Source of the DNA: Comamonadaceae bacterium | Lineage (GTDB): Bacteria > Pseudomonadota > Gammaproteobacteria > Burkholderiales > Burkholderiaceae_C | Direction of reading: 5' to 3' | Length of the DNA stretch: 64,000 nucleotides | NCBI GenBank assembly: GCA_947455145.1 | Contig: CANGME010000012.1 | Location: forward strand, 59,679-123,678 | Program-made: the position numbers and the translations under genes | Part shown: piece by piece, positions 29,038 to 36,958 of the stretch | Layout of the letters: the number at the start of each line of letters is the position of its first letter | Numbering within the stretch: position 1 is the first letter of the stretch | The notes under the pieces: generated by a model | What the model was told of the DNA's origin: nothing | The model's database searches: none | What the model saw: only the letters and a program-made list of their open reading frames with translations

Positions 29038-29353
29038 AAATCAGTGCTTAGCTTCGATCCGTTTGAGATCAACTAACTTTGGCGGGGCACAAGATACCAG
29101 ATCACAAACCGTCTAAGTTTCTGATGGGGACGCCAATCTAGCACTTGGGTCCCAGTGCATCATTCTATATGTTGAGACTGATTCCTGTTTCGTCAATCAT
29201 CCGAAATCTATCCTTACGTCACTGCGGTATTCACTCACGTTAATGCCTTATGAACCAACATTTTTGCTGAATCGTTTCGTGAGTAGGCCGAAATGCGAGG
29301 CACTTTAGCCTACTGCTTGCAAGATCAGAGTGTTGACATGAAATAGTTAAATA
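29038..29353. other. AT-richer intergenic region before the arsenic cluster
   Basis: No gene is supported here. The composition shifts from GC-rich to clearly AT-richer. AGTAGGC (29282-29288) and GCCTACT (29308-29314) form a small inverted repeat. A TTGACA at 29333-29338 is a possible -35 for arsR, but the TATAAT at 29361 is 22 bp away. Confidence 0.5.
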
Positions 29354-29379
29354 CTTCCAATATAATTGAATTATGGAAG
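29354..29379 (+). promoter_or_regulatory. Putative ArsR operator overlapping the arsR start
   Basis: CTTCC..ATAATT and AATTAT..GGAAG form an imperfect dyad that overlaps the TATAAT box (29361-29366) and the arsR ATG (29373). Position and symmetry fit an autoregulatory ArsR/SmtB-family operator; binding is inferred. Confidence 0.45.
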
Positions 29380-29699
29380 ACAAATACGTCATCAAAGCAC
29401 TTGCAGCCTTGGCTCAGCCCAACCGACTCCAGATTTTTCGCTCGTTGGTGGTGAAAGGAAACGATGGGCTGACGCCAGCGTTGATTGCTGAAGCATTGGG
29501 TATGCCTGCAAACACGCTTTCCTTTCATCTGAAAGAGCTGATGCATGCTGATCTGATCTCTCAGGAACGCAGTGGCCGTAACCTGATTTATCGCGCTCAG
29601 TACGACCGCATGAATGCCGTTCTTGCGTACCTGTCCCAAAACTGTTGCCAAGGGGAGGCCTGCGAGGTGAGCCCCGAGAAAATCTGTAAAACCTGCTGA
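29373..29699 (+). CDS. arsR: ArsR-family arsenite-responsive repressor
   Basis: A 108-aa winged-helix regulator. The DNA-recognition helix region is MPANTLSFHLKELMHADLI (about 44-62). Arsenite-binding Cys are not in that helix (no CVCDL); instead the C-terminus has Cys91, Cys92 and Cys97 plus Cys105 and Cys108. This resembles the site described for Acidithiobacillus ferrooxidans ArsR, built on an adjacent Cys pair and a third Cys nearby. The gene leads arsR-arsC-aqpS and a dyad overlaps its start, so autoregulation is likely. Confidence 0.92.
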   Translation: MEDKYVIKALAALAQPNRLQIFRSLVVKGNDGLTPALIAEALGMPANTLSFHLKELMHADLISQERSGRNLIYRAQYDRMNAVLAYLSQNCCQGEACEVSPEKICKTC

Positions 29700-29715
29700 A
29701 CCTAAGGAATCCCAA

Positions 29716-30219
29716 GTGACTGATGCAAAACCTTTGAACGTATTTTTTCTTTGCACCCACAACTCTGCTCGCAGCATCCTGGCAGAGGCATTGCTCAACC
29801 ATATGGGGCAAGGTAAGTTCAAAGCCTACTCAGCTGGCAGCAGCCCTAAAGACAATCAAAAACCTAATCCTATGGCTATTGCAACGCTTGAAAGAGCAGG
29901 AATTTCAACTGCAGGGTTAACTAGTAAAAGCTGGGATGTTTTCGCGACTCCGGATGCACCGCACATGGATCTGGTCATCACAGTTTGCGACAACGCGGCA
30001 GGGGAAGTTTGCCCCTATTGGCCCGGCCAGCCTGCAACCGCTCACTGGGGCTATGCAGATCCTTCAGAGACAGTTGGAACTGATGAGCAAAAACTAGAAG
30101 CATTCAAGCACACGCTGATTCAAATCAAAAGGCGTCTCGACATCTTCACCAGCCTGCCCTCAACAAGCCTTAGCAAAATGGCTTTGGAAAAAACCGCACG
30201 TGAGCTAGCGAAAAAATGA
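29716..30219 (+). CDS. arsC: Arsenate reductase ArsC (low-molecular-weight phosphatase type)
   Basis: A 167-aa cytoplasmic enzyme that reduces arsenate to arsenite. The P-loop FLCTHNSARS carries the nucleophile Cys13, and DNAAGEVCPYWPG provides the partner cysteines Cys91 and Cys99. This is the phosphatase-fold ArsC, not the glutaredoxin-fold one of E. coli. The start is a GTG 16 bp after arsR with an AAGGAA site. The stop overlaps the start of the channel gene by 4 bp. Confidence 0.93.
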   Translation: MTDAKPLNVFFLCTHNSARSILAEALLNHMGQGKFKAYSAGSSPKDNQKPNPMAIATLERAGISTAGLTSKSWDVFATPDAPHMDLVITVCDNAAGEVCPYWPGQPATAHWGYADPSETVGTDEQKLEAFKHTLIQIKRRLDIFTSLPSTSLSKMALEKTARELAKK

Positions 30220-30881
30220 TCCATTGGCGACGATATTTTGCGGAGCTAGTTGGCACAGCAGCTTTGCTGTGTGCAGTGATCGGCTCAGGCATCATGGCGG
30301 AGCAATTGGCAGGCGGAAACGTAGCCGTCGCTCTTTTGGCAAATACCCTCGCCACTGTCTTTGCTCTTTACGCATTGATTGAAACACTCGGGCCAATCAG
30401 TGGTGCTCATTTCAATCCAGTTCTGTCAATGGTTCTTGCCTACCGTAAAGATTTGGCACGTCACCATTTGATTGGCTATGTAGTTGCCCAACTCATAGGT
30501 GCCGCTTTGGGCGCTTGGGCGGCACATGCGATGTTTGATCTTGAAATATTGCAATGGTCTACAAAAGTAAGAACTGGGCCCGGACAATGGTTCGCGGAAG
30601 CCGTCGCTACTTGTGGTTTGATATTCGTGATCTTACGCTCCCCTAAAGGCAAGGCATCATCTATCGTCGCGTGCTATATCGGTGCGGCATATTGGTTCAC
30701 TGCAAGTACCTCCTTTGCAAACCCTGCGGCTGCTTTCGGTCGCATGTTCACCAACACCTTTGCCGGAATCTCACCTTCTGATGTGCCTGCATTCGTGGGT
30801 GCGCAGATAGTCGGCGGCTTCATGGGTCTGATGCTTTATTTGCTTTTGAAGCCCGATCATCATCACAGTCAAAGTCATTAA
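30216..30881 (+). CDS. aqpS: Aquaglyceroporin of the arsenic operon (AqpS-like MIP channel)
   Basis: A 221-aa MIP-family channel with six membrane spans and two half-helix loops. The first motif is NPV (67-69, GAHFNPVLSM) instead of NPA. The second is NPA (169-171), but the Arg that normally follows is Ala172, so the selectivity filter lacks its arginine. The tail is His-rich (HHHSQSH). Its translational coupling to arsC indicates the same job as Sinorhizobium AqpS: downhill exit of arsenite made by ArsC. No arsB or acr3 pump is in the window. GC is lower than that of the flanking genes. Confidence 0.85.
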   Translation: MIHWRRYFAELVGTAALLCAVIGSGIMAEQLAGGNVAVALLANTLATVFALYALIETLGPISGAHFNPVLSMVLAYRKDLARHHLIGYVVAQLIGAALGAWAAHAMFDLEILQWSTKVRTGPGQWFAEAVATCGLIFVILRSPKGKASSIVACYIGAAYWFTASTSFANPAAAFGRMFTNTFAGISPSDVPAFVGAQIVGGFMGLMLYLLLKPDHHHSQSH

Positions 30882-30969
30882 GAGAACCAGATGGTATAAC
30901 TTTTGGACTTGGACTTGACCCGTTTCAACGGACACTTGGAGCTTCTTCATTGAAGCTCGTCGATTATCT

Positions 30970-31533
30970 GTGTTTCTGTATTACTTGTTTTTTCCTGATG
31001 CTTCCTTTCAAAGGTATTGGGTGACTGGACACGCAACTTCACCGCTGTATGTAAAACGTGAGGTAACGCAGTCAGGGCTTGGTCAGTGTTTGGTATTCAA
31101 TGCGCTGGTCTGTTTTGACAGCTTGAGCTCAGAGAAGTATCTGATTGGACAGAAGTTGGAGATTCGGTGTTTTGAGTCAATTAATGATGGCGACCGAGAT
31201 GGTTTTCTGGGATTGATGGTGAACAGGCAGGACTTCGCACTTCAAGGCCACTTGAACTGTTCCGAAAAGTGTTTTTCTTTCATCGTGGGGCAACTTTCAG
31301 CCGGAAAACCATTGTTACTTCGCGTCTATGGAAGACATAGTGGTTCTGTCTTAAATGGTGTTGAGGCGGCGTCTGATAAGTTCGAAATTCTTGTTGACGG
31401 GCAGCTGTCCGGCTCAGATTATTTTTGTGAGCGATATGAGGCACGTTGGCTTGAGTTGGATAACTCTGGAAAAGAAAAACTACTTGCCTTCGACGAAGAA
31501 TTTAGGCGGCAGTACGTAGCATCAATCGACTGA
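30970..31533 (+). CDS. Hypothetical protein
   Basis: A 187-aa frame with a GTG start and no good Shine-Dalgarno. The N-terminus (FLYYLFFPDASF) is hydrophobic but short. The remainder reads like a mixed alpha/beta soluble protein, with FESINDGDRDGFLGLMVNRQDF and FEILVDGQLSGSDYFCERYEARW. I do not recognise a family. It is AT-richer than the host average. It stands alone between the arsenic genes and the tRNA gene, at the end of the putative island where cargo genes often sit. The 284 bp that follow hold no supported gene, only a palindrome CGATCATGATCG near 31649. Confidence 0.5.
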   Translation: MFLYYLFFPDASFQRYWVTGHATSPLYVKREVTQSGLGQCLVFNALVCFDSLSSEKYLIGQKLEIRCFESINDGDRDGFLGLMVNRQDFALQGHLNCSEKCFSFIVGQLSAGKPLLLRVYGRHSGSVLNGVEAASDKFEILVDGQLSGSDYFCERYEARWLELDNSGKEKLLAFDEEFRRQYVASID

Positions 31534-31816
31534 TGCGTTGGTAGCGTTTTGTACTTTTCAAAAAAAATTTCATATTCCTCGCGGCACCATCCGGCATCTT
31601 TGCCACATGGCTAGGCCCTACCTGAATATCACCGTCTATTTTTCCCGACGATCATGATCGGTTAACGTCCCCTCAAATAGGGCTGTTGTCGTGTTGATGC
31701 GAAGTGATCCAGTCGAATCAAGTCATCAATCACGGAAGGTAGCTCGATCGTGATTGATAGTCGATTTGATAGTTGAAACAAAAAAAAGAGCCTAAGCGCT
31801 TGATTTGATTGGGTAA

Positions 31817-31905
<89 letters not shown>

Positions 31906-31922
31906 GTGTGGGCGTGATTGTA

Positions 31923-33113
31923 TCAGCCGCGCAACTTCGCAATCGCCATCGCCGCGTCTTTGGGTGAATCAAAGCCTTCGCTTTGCAGCAGCACTTGACC
32001 GTGGGCATCGACTTGTTTGAAGTAGAACTTGCCGTCGCTCTCTCGGTATTGCTTGAACACGGGTTCAGTTGACTTCTCTGTCTTGGTTTTGACGGGCGCG
32101 TCGGTGCTGCGCAGATCGCGCAGGCCTACGGCGTGGCGTAGTTTGGCGGTGAAGGGGCTGGCGATGCGGCGCGCCTTGGCGGCCCCGGCCAGCAGCAGGT
32201 CTTCCAGGCGGTCAGGGTTGCGCAGCAGGGCTTCGTAGGTCTCGCGCATCGGTGCGATTTCGTGGTCGATGCGTTCGAACAGGATTTGCTTGGCTTCACC
32301 CCAGGCTATGCCGTCAGCATAAGCTTGGCGCAGGGCTGCGGTCTCGGCGGGTGTGGCAAAGGCCTGGTAAATCTGGAACAGGGCCGAGCCTTCAGTGTCT
32401 TTGGGCTCACCCGGTGCGCGTGAGTCGGTCTTGATGCCTGCAATCAACTTCTTAAGTTGCGCAGGTGAGGCAAACAACGGGATGGTGTTGTCGTAGCTCT
32501 TGCTCATCTTGCGGCCATCCAACCCCGGCAGCGTGGCGACGTCGGCCTCGATGGATGCTTCGGGCAGCACGAAGTGTTCACCATAGCGGTGGTTGAAGCT
32601 AGACGCCATGTCTCGCGCCATTTCGATGTGCTGGATTTGATCGCGCCCGACCGGCACTTTGTGCGCGTTGAACATCAAAATATCAGCCGCCATCAGCACC
32701 GGGTACATGAACAGGCCTGCGGTCACATCAGCATCCGGGTCTTGCTGCGCTGCGGTGTTTTTGTCCACCGAGGCTTTGTAGGCGTGGGCTCGGTTGAGCA
32801 GACCTTTGCCGGTGACGCAGGTCAGCAGCCAGGTCAACTCGGGGATTTCGGGCACGTCAGACTGGCGGTAGAACGTGACGCGTTCGGGGTCTAGGCCCGC
32901 AGCAATCCAGGTGGCGGCGATCTCCAGCGTGGAGCGCTGAATGCGTGCAGGCTCATCAATCTTGATGAGGGCGTGGTAGTCGGCCAGGAAGTAAAAGCTC
33001 TCCACCCCTGCGGCCCGGCTGGCCGCAACGGCAGGCCGAATGGCCCCGACGTAGTTGCCCAGGTGGGGCGTGCCCGAGGTGGTGATGCCGGTCAAGACGC
33101 GCTGTGTGTTCAT
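31923..33113 (-). CDS. trpS: Tryptophanyl-tRNA synthetase with C-terminal DUF1508/YegP-like extension
   Basis: A 396-aa class I synthetase, longer than the usual 330-340 aa. The HIGH-like motif is [10 protein letters not shown] (11-20) and KMSKS is at 202-206. After about residue 340 there is an extra domain, [22 protein letters not shown].. with [12 protein letters not shown]. It resembles the small beta-rich DUF1508/YegP fold and is found on betaproteobacterial TrpRS. It is the last gene of a minus-strand run (rnm, EamA, yciO, M50 protease, trpS). Confidence 0.95.
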   Translation of the reverse strand: MNTQRVLTGITTSGTPHLGNYVGAIRPAVAASRAAGVESFYFLADYHALIKIDEPARIQRSTLEIAATWIAAGLDPERVTFYRQSDVPEIPELTWLLTCVTGKGLLNRAHAYKASVDKNTAAQQDPDADVTAGLFMYPVLMAADILMFNAHKVPVGRDQIQHIEMARDMASSFNHRYGEHFVLPEASIEADVATLPGLDGRKMSKSYDNTIPLFASPAQLKKLIAGIKTDSRAPGEPKDTEGSALFQIYQAFATPAETAALRQAYADGIAWGEAKQILFERIDHEIAPMRETYEALLRNPDRLEDLLLAGAAKARRIASPFTAKLRHAVGLRDLRSTDAPVKTKTEKSTEPVFKQYRESDGKFYFKQVDAHGQVLLQSEGFDSPKDAAMAIAKLRG

Positions 33114-33125
33114 CAGAAAATAAGA

Positions 33126-33794
33126 TTAGCGAACGAGGAAAGAAAGGGGTAACAGCAAGATGTCGAGCAGGCCATAGGTGAGGTTCATCAGGGGGATCAA
33201 CCACAGCTTGTTCACGATACCCGTCAGCACCAGGCCCATGACGATGAAGAAGCCCCAAGGTTCAACGCGACTCACCATGGCGGCTTGGCGATAAGGCAGC
33301 AGGCCCACCAGAATGCGCCCACCGTCCAGCGGCGGCAGCGGGAACATGTTGAAGGCGAACATCACCACATTCACCAAGGTGCCTGCCTTGCACATTTCAA
33401 TAAAGAAGGGCTCGGCCAAGCCCATGCCCAGCAAGGTGTAGAGCAGTGCACCCCACAACAAGGCCTGCATCAGGTTAGCCCCCGGCCCGGCCAGGGCCAC
33501 CCAAATCATGTCGCGTTTGGGGTTGCGCAGCCGATCAAAGCGCACCGGAACAGGCTTGGCATAACCAAACAAAAAAGCCCCGCTGGTGGCAAAGTACAGC
33601 AGCAAGGGCATGAGGATGGTGCCCATCGGGTCAACGTGCTTTAGCGGGTTGAGCGTGATTCGCCCCAACATGAAGGCGGTGTTGTCACCAAAGTGGCGTG
33701 CTGCGTAGCCGTGCGCCGCCTCGTGCACCGTGATGGCAAACAGAACGGGCAGGGCGTAGATGAGAATGGTTTGAATGAGGTGGGTGGGTTCCAT
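33126..33794 (-). CDS. Site-2 protease family (M50) membrane metalloprotease
   Basis: A 222-aa multi-pass protein of the short M50B group. The zinc motif HEAAH (24-28) is in the first helix and NMFPLPPLDGGRI holds the third ligand Asp. The start at 33794 (MEPTHLIQTILIYALPVLF) is chosen because the family begins just before the HExxH helix; the upstream extension is unconvincing. There is no PDZ domain, unlike RseP. The substrate is unknown. It lies 12 bp before trpS and 43 bp after yciO. Confidence 0.9.
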   Translation of the reverse strand: MEPTHLIQTILIYALPVLFAITVHEAAHGYAARHFGDNTAFMLGRITLNPLKHVDPMGTILMPLLLYFATSGAFLFGYAKPVPVRFDRLRNPKRDMIWVALAGPGANLMQALLWGALLYTLLGMGLAEPFFIEMCKAGTLVNVVMFAFNMFPLPPLDGGRILVGLLPYRQAAMVSRVEPWGFFIVMGLVLTGIVNKLWLIPLMNLTYGLLDILLLPLSFLVR

Positions 33795-33837
33795 GGCTTG
33801 AATTGTCGCTTGAAAGTTCGACGCTACCGGCCCGAAG

Positions 33838-34461
33838 TTACAGACCCAGCACCGAGAGCTCGCCACGCCCTTGGCGAATCAGCACGGGTTCATCACCGCT
33901 CAAGTCCACCACGGTGGTGGGCTCCAGGGCGCAGGCCCCGGCGTCGATCACGGCGGCGAGTTGGTGCTCAAAGCGCTCGCGGATGTCTTGCGCGTCATTG
34001 AGGGGATCTGTTTCGCCGGGTGCGATCAAGGTGGTCGACAGAAGTGCTCCGTTGTGCAGGGCCAGCAGTTCGTGCAGTACCTTGTGTTCTGGCACACGCA
34101 GGCCGATGGTTTTGCGTGAGGGGTGGCTCACGCGGCGCGGCACCTCTTTGTTGGCTTCCAGAATGAAGGTGTAGGGGCCAGGTGTGGCGGCCTTTAGCAA
34201 GCGAAACTGCCGATTGTCCACCTTGGCATAGCTGGACAGCTCGGCCAGGTCACGGCACAAAAGGGTGAGGTGGTGTTTGTCGTCAACGCCACGAATCTGG
34301 CGCATCTTGTCCACAGCGGTCTTATCGTCCAGGTGGCAGACCAGGGCGTAGCTAGAGTCGGTGGGCACGGCCAGCACACCGCCTTTTTCCAGCAGGCCCA
34401 CGGCCTGTTTGAGCAGGCGGATTTGCGGGTTTTCGGGGTGAACTTCGAAGTATTGGGCCAT
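33838..34461 (-). CDS. yciO: YciO-family L-threonylcarbamoyladenylate synthase-like protein
   Basis: A 207-aa Sua5/YrdC/YciO-fold protein. The nucleotide-binding start GGVLAVPTDSSYALVCHLDD, the KHHLTLLCRDL block (KRxxx-type in TsaC) and PGPYTFILEA are present. YciO proteins share the fold of TsaC but their contribution to t6A is weak or uncertain. Its neighbourhood with rnm (yciV) matches the E. coli yciV-yciO linkage near trp genes. Confidence 0.88.
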   Translation of the reverse strand: MAQYFEVHPENPQIRLLKQAVGLLEKGGVLAVPTDSSYALVCHLDDKTAVDKMRQIRGVDDKHHLTLLCRDLAELSSYAKVDNRQFRLLKAATPGPYTFILEANKEVPRRVSHPSRKTIGLRVPEHKVLHELLALHNGALLSTTLIAPGETDPLNDAQDIRERFEHQLAAVIDAGACALEPTTVVDLSGDEPVLIRQGRGELSVLGL

Positions 34462-34474
34462 CAGGGTTTACGCA

Positions 34475-35365
34475 TCAAGTTTGTCTGGGTTCAAAAGGCG
34501 GGCGACCTTCTCGCACCGCCAGCCAAGCTCCGGCGGCACCGCACAGGGCAATCAGGCCAATGCCGACCAGGGACCAGGCATCGGGCACATGTGAAAACAT
34601 CAGCCAGCCACCGATCCCGGCAAAACCAATCTGGGCATACAGAAACGGGGTCAAGGTGCTGGCCGGGGCTTTGGCGTAGGCCTGGATCAGCAACAAATGC
34701 CCCACCGTGCCCAAAAAACCCATCAGCAGCAGCCCGCTCCATTGGCTCAGCGTTTGTGGCGTCACCCAGACCCAGGGCAGGGTGAGGGTGACCAACAGCA
34801 AGCCGATCCACCCGGTGTAGAAGTGCATGGTGGCTGGCGCTTCGGTTTGGGCCATTTGGCTGGTGAGCACCTGGTACCAAGCGTTGGCACCCACCAGGAT
34901 CAAGGGCAGCAGTATGGACCAACCGAACACATGGCTGTCGGGCCGGATGATGATGAGCGTGCCCACAAAACCACCCGCCACCAAAGCCCAACGCAAGGGC
35001 GAGACCTTTTCACCCAGGCGGGTGGCGGCCAGTAGCGTGATGACCAGGGGGGTGAGCATGACGATGGCGGTGAACTCGGCCACCGGCAGGTGCTTGAGGC
35101 TGATCATGGCCAGCCCGCTGCAAGACAGCAGCAAGACGGCGCGCAGGGCCTGGAACTTGGGGTGTCGGGTGTGCAAAAGTGCCCGCCCGCGCAGCGGCAG
35201 CATGATGGCGGTGGTGGCGACGACTTGGAATAGGTAGCGACACCACAGGGCCACGAGCACGGGCACGCTCAGGGTGATGAACTTGGTGGTGGTGTCGAGT
35301 GCTGCAAAACAGGCCAGTGAGGTCAGCGCCAGGGCGATGCCGCCCAGAGAACTGGGGCGTTTCAC
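34475..35365 (-). CDS. EamA/DMT-family transporter
   Basis: About 296 aa with ten predicted transmembrane helices in two EamA repeats: the first from SLACFAALDTTTKFI, the second from FYTGWIGLLLVTLTLPW. I place the start at the GTG at 35365, which overlaps the stop of the PHP gene (GTGA); a longer frame begins at 35392. The substrate is unknown; members export amino acids or other small metabolites. It lies in the rnm-yciO run. Confidence 0.82.
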   Translation of the reverse strand: MKRPSSLGGIALALTSLACFAALDTTTKFITLSVPVLVALWCRYLFQVVATTAIMLPLRGRALLHTRHPKFQALRAVLLLSCSGLAMISLKHLPVAEFTAIVMLTPLVITLLAATRLGEKVSPLRWALVAGGFVGTLIIIRPDSHVFGWSILLPLILVGANAWYQVLTSQMAQTEAPATMHFYTGWIGLLLVTLTLPWVWVTPQTLSQWSGLLLMGFLGTVGHLLLIQAYAKAPASTLTPFLYAQIGFAGIGGWLMFSHVPDAWSLVGIGLIALCGAAGAWLAVREGRPPFEPRQT

Positions 35366-36216
35366 TGGATACGGTCCGCCAGCAAGCTCCACACGGGGGT
35401 GAGCGCACCCGGCAGGTAGGGTAGGGTGCCCAGGTCGGTGTGGGACTCATCCGGGCTGTGAAAGTCGCTGCCGCGCGAGGCCGCCAGGCCAAATTCGACC
35501 GCGGTGGCCGCGTACTTCACGTACTCGGCCGGGGTATGGCTGCCGGTGACGACTTCAACGCCTTGCCCGCCATGCGTCTTGAATTCGCTGAACAAGGCGT
35601 ATTCCTCGTTTGCGCTGAACTTGTAGCGCGCCGGGTGGGCAATGACGGCCACGCCCTGCGCCTGGGTGATCCAGCGCACGGCATCGCCCAGGCTGGCCCA
35701 GCGGTGCGGCACAAAGCCGGGTTTGCCTTCGGTCAGGTATTTGCGAAACACCTCGTTGGTGTCTTTGCAGGCCCCGGTTTCAACCAGAAAGCGGGCGAAA
35801 TGCGTGCGGGAGATCAGCTCCAGGTTGCCCGCGTATTTCAAAGCGCCTTCGTAGGCCCCTTTGATGCCCACCGCAGCTAGGCCGTCAGACATCTCTTGTG
35901 CCCGCTGCCCACGCCCGCCGCGTGTTTGCGCCAAGCCTTGTTTGAGTTGCTCGTTGTCCGGGTCAAAACCCAATCCCACGATGTGAACGGTTTGACTGGC
36001 AAAGGTGATAGAAATTTCAGTGCCAGTGAGGTACTTCAGGCCTTGCGCTTTAGCGGCGTCGGCGGCACGGTGTTGACCACCGATCTCGTCATGGTCGGTC
36101 AGCGCCCACAGCTCAACGCCATTGGTGCGGGCGCGCTCGGCCAGCGCCTCAGGGGTGAGGGTGCCGTCAGAGATGACGGAGTGGCAGTGGAGGTCGGCGT
36201 TGAGGATTGAGGTCAC
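35362..36216 (-). CDS. rnm: PHP-domain phosphatase/5'-3' exoribonuclease (RNase AM, YciV)
   Basis: A 284-aa PHP-superfamily metalloenzyme. Metal-binding motifs are DLHCHSVISDG (8-18), LTDHDEIGG, GTEISI, THFARFL, AHPARYKF and GSDFHSPDE. The full set of His/Asp ligands for a trinuclear site is present. Homologues dephosphorylate 3',5'-nucleoside bisphosphates and mature rRNA 5' ends. It is the first gene of the run that ends with trpS and is divergent from the DUF599 gene with about 60 bp between starts. Confidence 0.9.
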   Translation of the reverse strand: MTSILNADLHCHSVISDGTLTPEALAERARTNGVELWALTDHDEIGGQHRAADAAKAQGLKYLTGTEISITFASQTVHIVGLGFDPDNEQLKQGLAQTRGGRGQRAQEMSDGLAAVGIKGAYEGALKYAGNLELISRTHFARFLVETGACKDTNEVFRKYLTEGKPGFVPHRWASLGDAVRWITQAQGVAVIAHPARYKFSANEEYALFSEFKTHGGQGVEVVTGSHTPAEYVKYAATAVEFGLAASRGSDFHSPDESHTDLGTLPYLPGALTPVWSLLADRIQ

Positions 36217-36277
36217 CCTTTGATTTTAGGGCTTATCGCCGTGATAGGGGATGCAAGGGGGCTGGCACAATGCGCGG

Positions 36278-36958
36278 ATGAATGATTTCTTCACTCTGCA
36301 TGCCTATGACCTGATTGGGTTCGCCCTGAGCGCGTCCGCCGTCGTTATTTACCAGCGCTACCTGCATTGGCGCACCCGGCGTGACCCGTCGTCCAGTGCG
36401 CTGGACGGCTTGATCGCGGCGCGCACGGCCTGGGTAGAGGGCGTCATGAAGGAGCGTCGTGACATCCTGGCGGTGCAGACGCTGCGCAACTCCACCATGA
36501 CGGCCAGCTTCATGGCGTCCACAGCCATTCTTCTGATCATTGGTGTGCTGACCTTGAGTGCCCAGAGCGACAAGCTGTCAAGTGCTTGGGAAATACTTAA
36601 CGTGGCGGGCCACATCAGCGCTGAAATATGGTTGTTCAAGCTGTTGGTGATGCTCTTTGATCTGCTGTTTGCCTTCTTCTCGTTTTGCCTGTCCCTACGG
36701 CTTTATCACCACATTGGCTACCTGATCAACGTGTCGCCAGAATTTACCGTTGCCTGTAGCGAGCCGAGCCATGTGGCGGCTGAACTGAATCGGGCGGCGA
36801 TCTTTTTCCGTTACGGAATTCGGGCCTATTTCTTCACCGTGCCCTTGTTGTTCTGGTTGTTTGGGCCCTTGTGGATGATGGGCGTCACAGCCATGTTGAT
36901 TTTCTTTCTCTTTCATTTGGACCGGGCGCCGCGTCAAAGCACCGATCTGATGGGTTAA
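36278..36958 (+). CDS. DUF599 family membrane protein
   Basis: A 226-aa protein with four or five predicted transmembrane helices (around residues 8-24, 70-90, 110-135, 185-220). The DUF599 pattern includes RRDILAVQTLRNSTMTASFMAST and a SFCLSLRLYHHIGYLIN stretch. The start at 36278 (MNDFFTLHAYDLIGF) is preferred to an upstream in-frame ATG. The function is unknown. Its stop overlaps the recJ stop on the other strand by 4 bp. Confidence 0.85.
   Translation: MNDFFTLHAYDLIGFALSASAVVIYQRYLHWRTRRDPSSSALDGLIAARTAWVEGVMKERRDILAVQTLRNSTMTASFMASTAILLIIGVLTLSAQSDKLSSAWEILNVAGHISAEIWLFKLLVMLFDLLFAFFSFCLSLRLYHHIGYLINVSPEFTVACSEPSHVAAELNRAAIFFRYGIRAYFFTVPLLFWLFGPLWMMGVTAMLIFFLFHLDRAPRQSTDLMG

Noticed and set aside
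29333..29366. TTGACA/TATAAT pair as a canonical arsR promoter
   Set aside because: The 22-bp spacing is too long for a standard sigma-70 promoter; I keep only the dyad as a likely operator.
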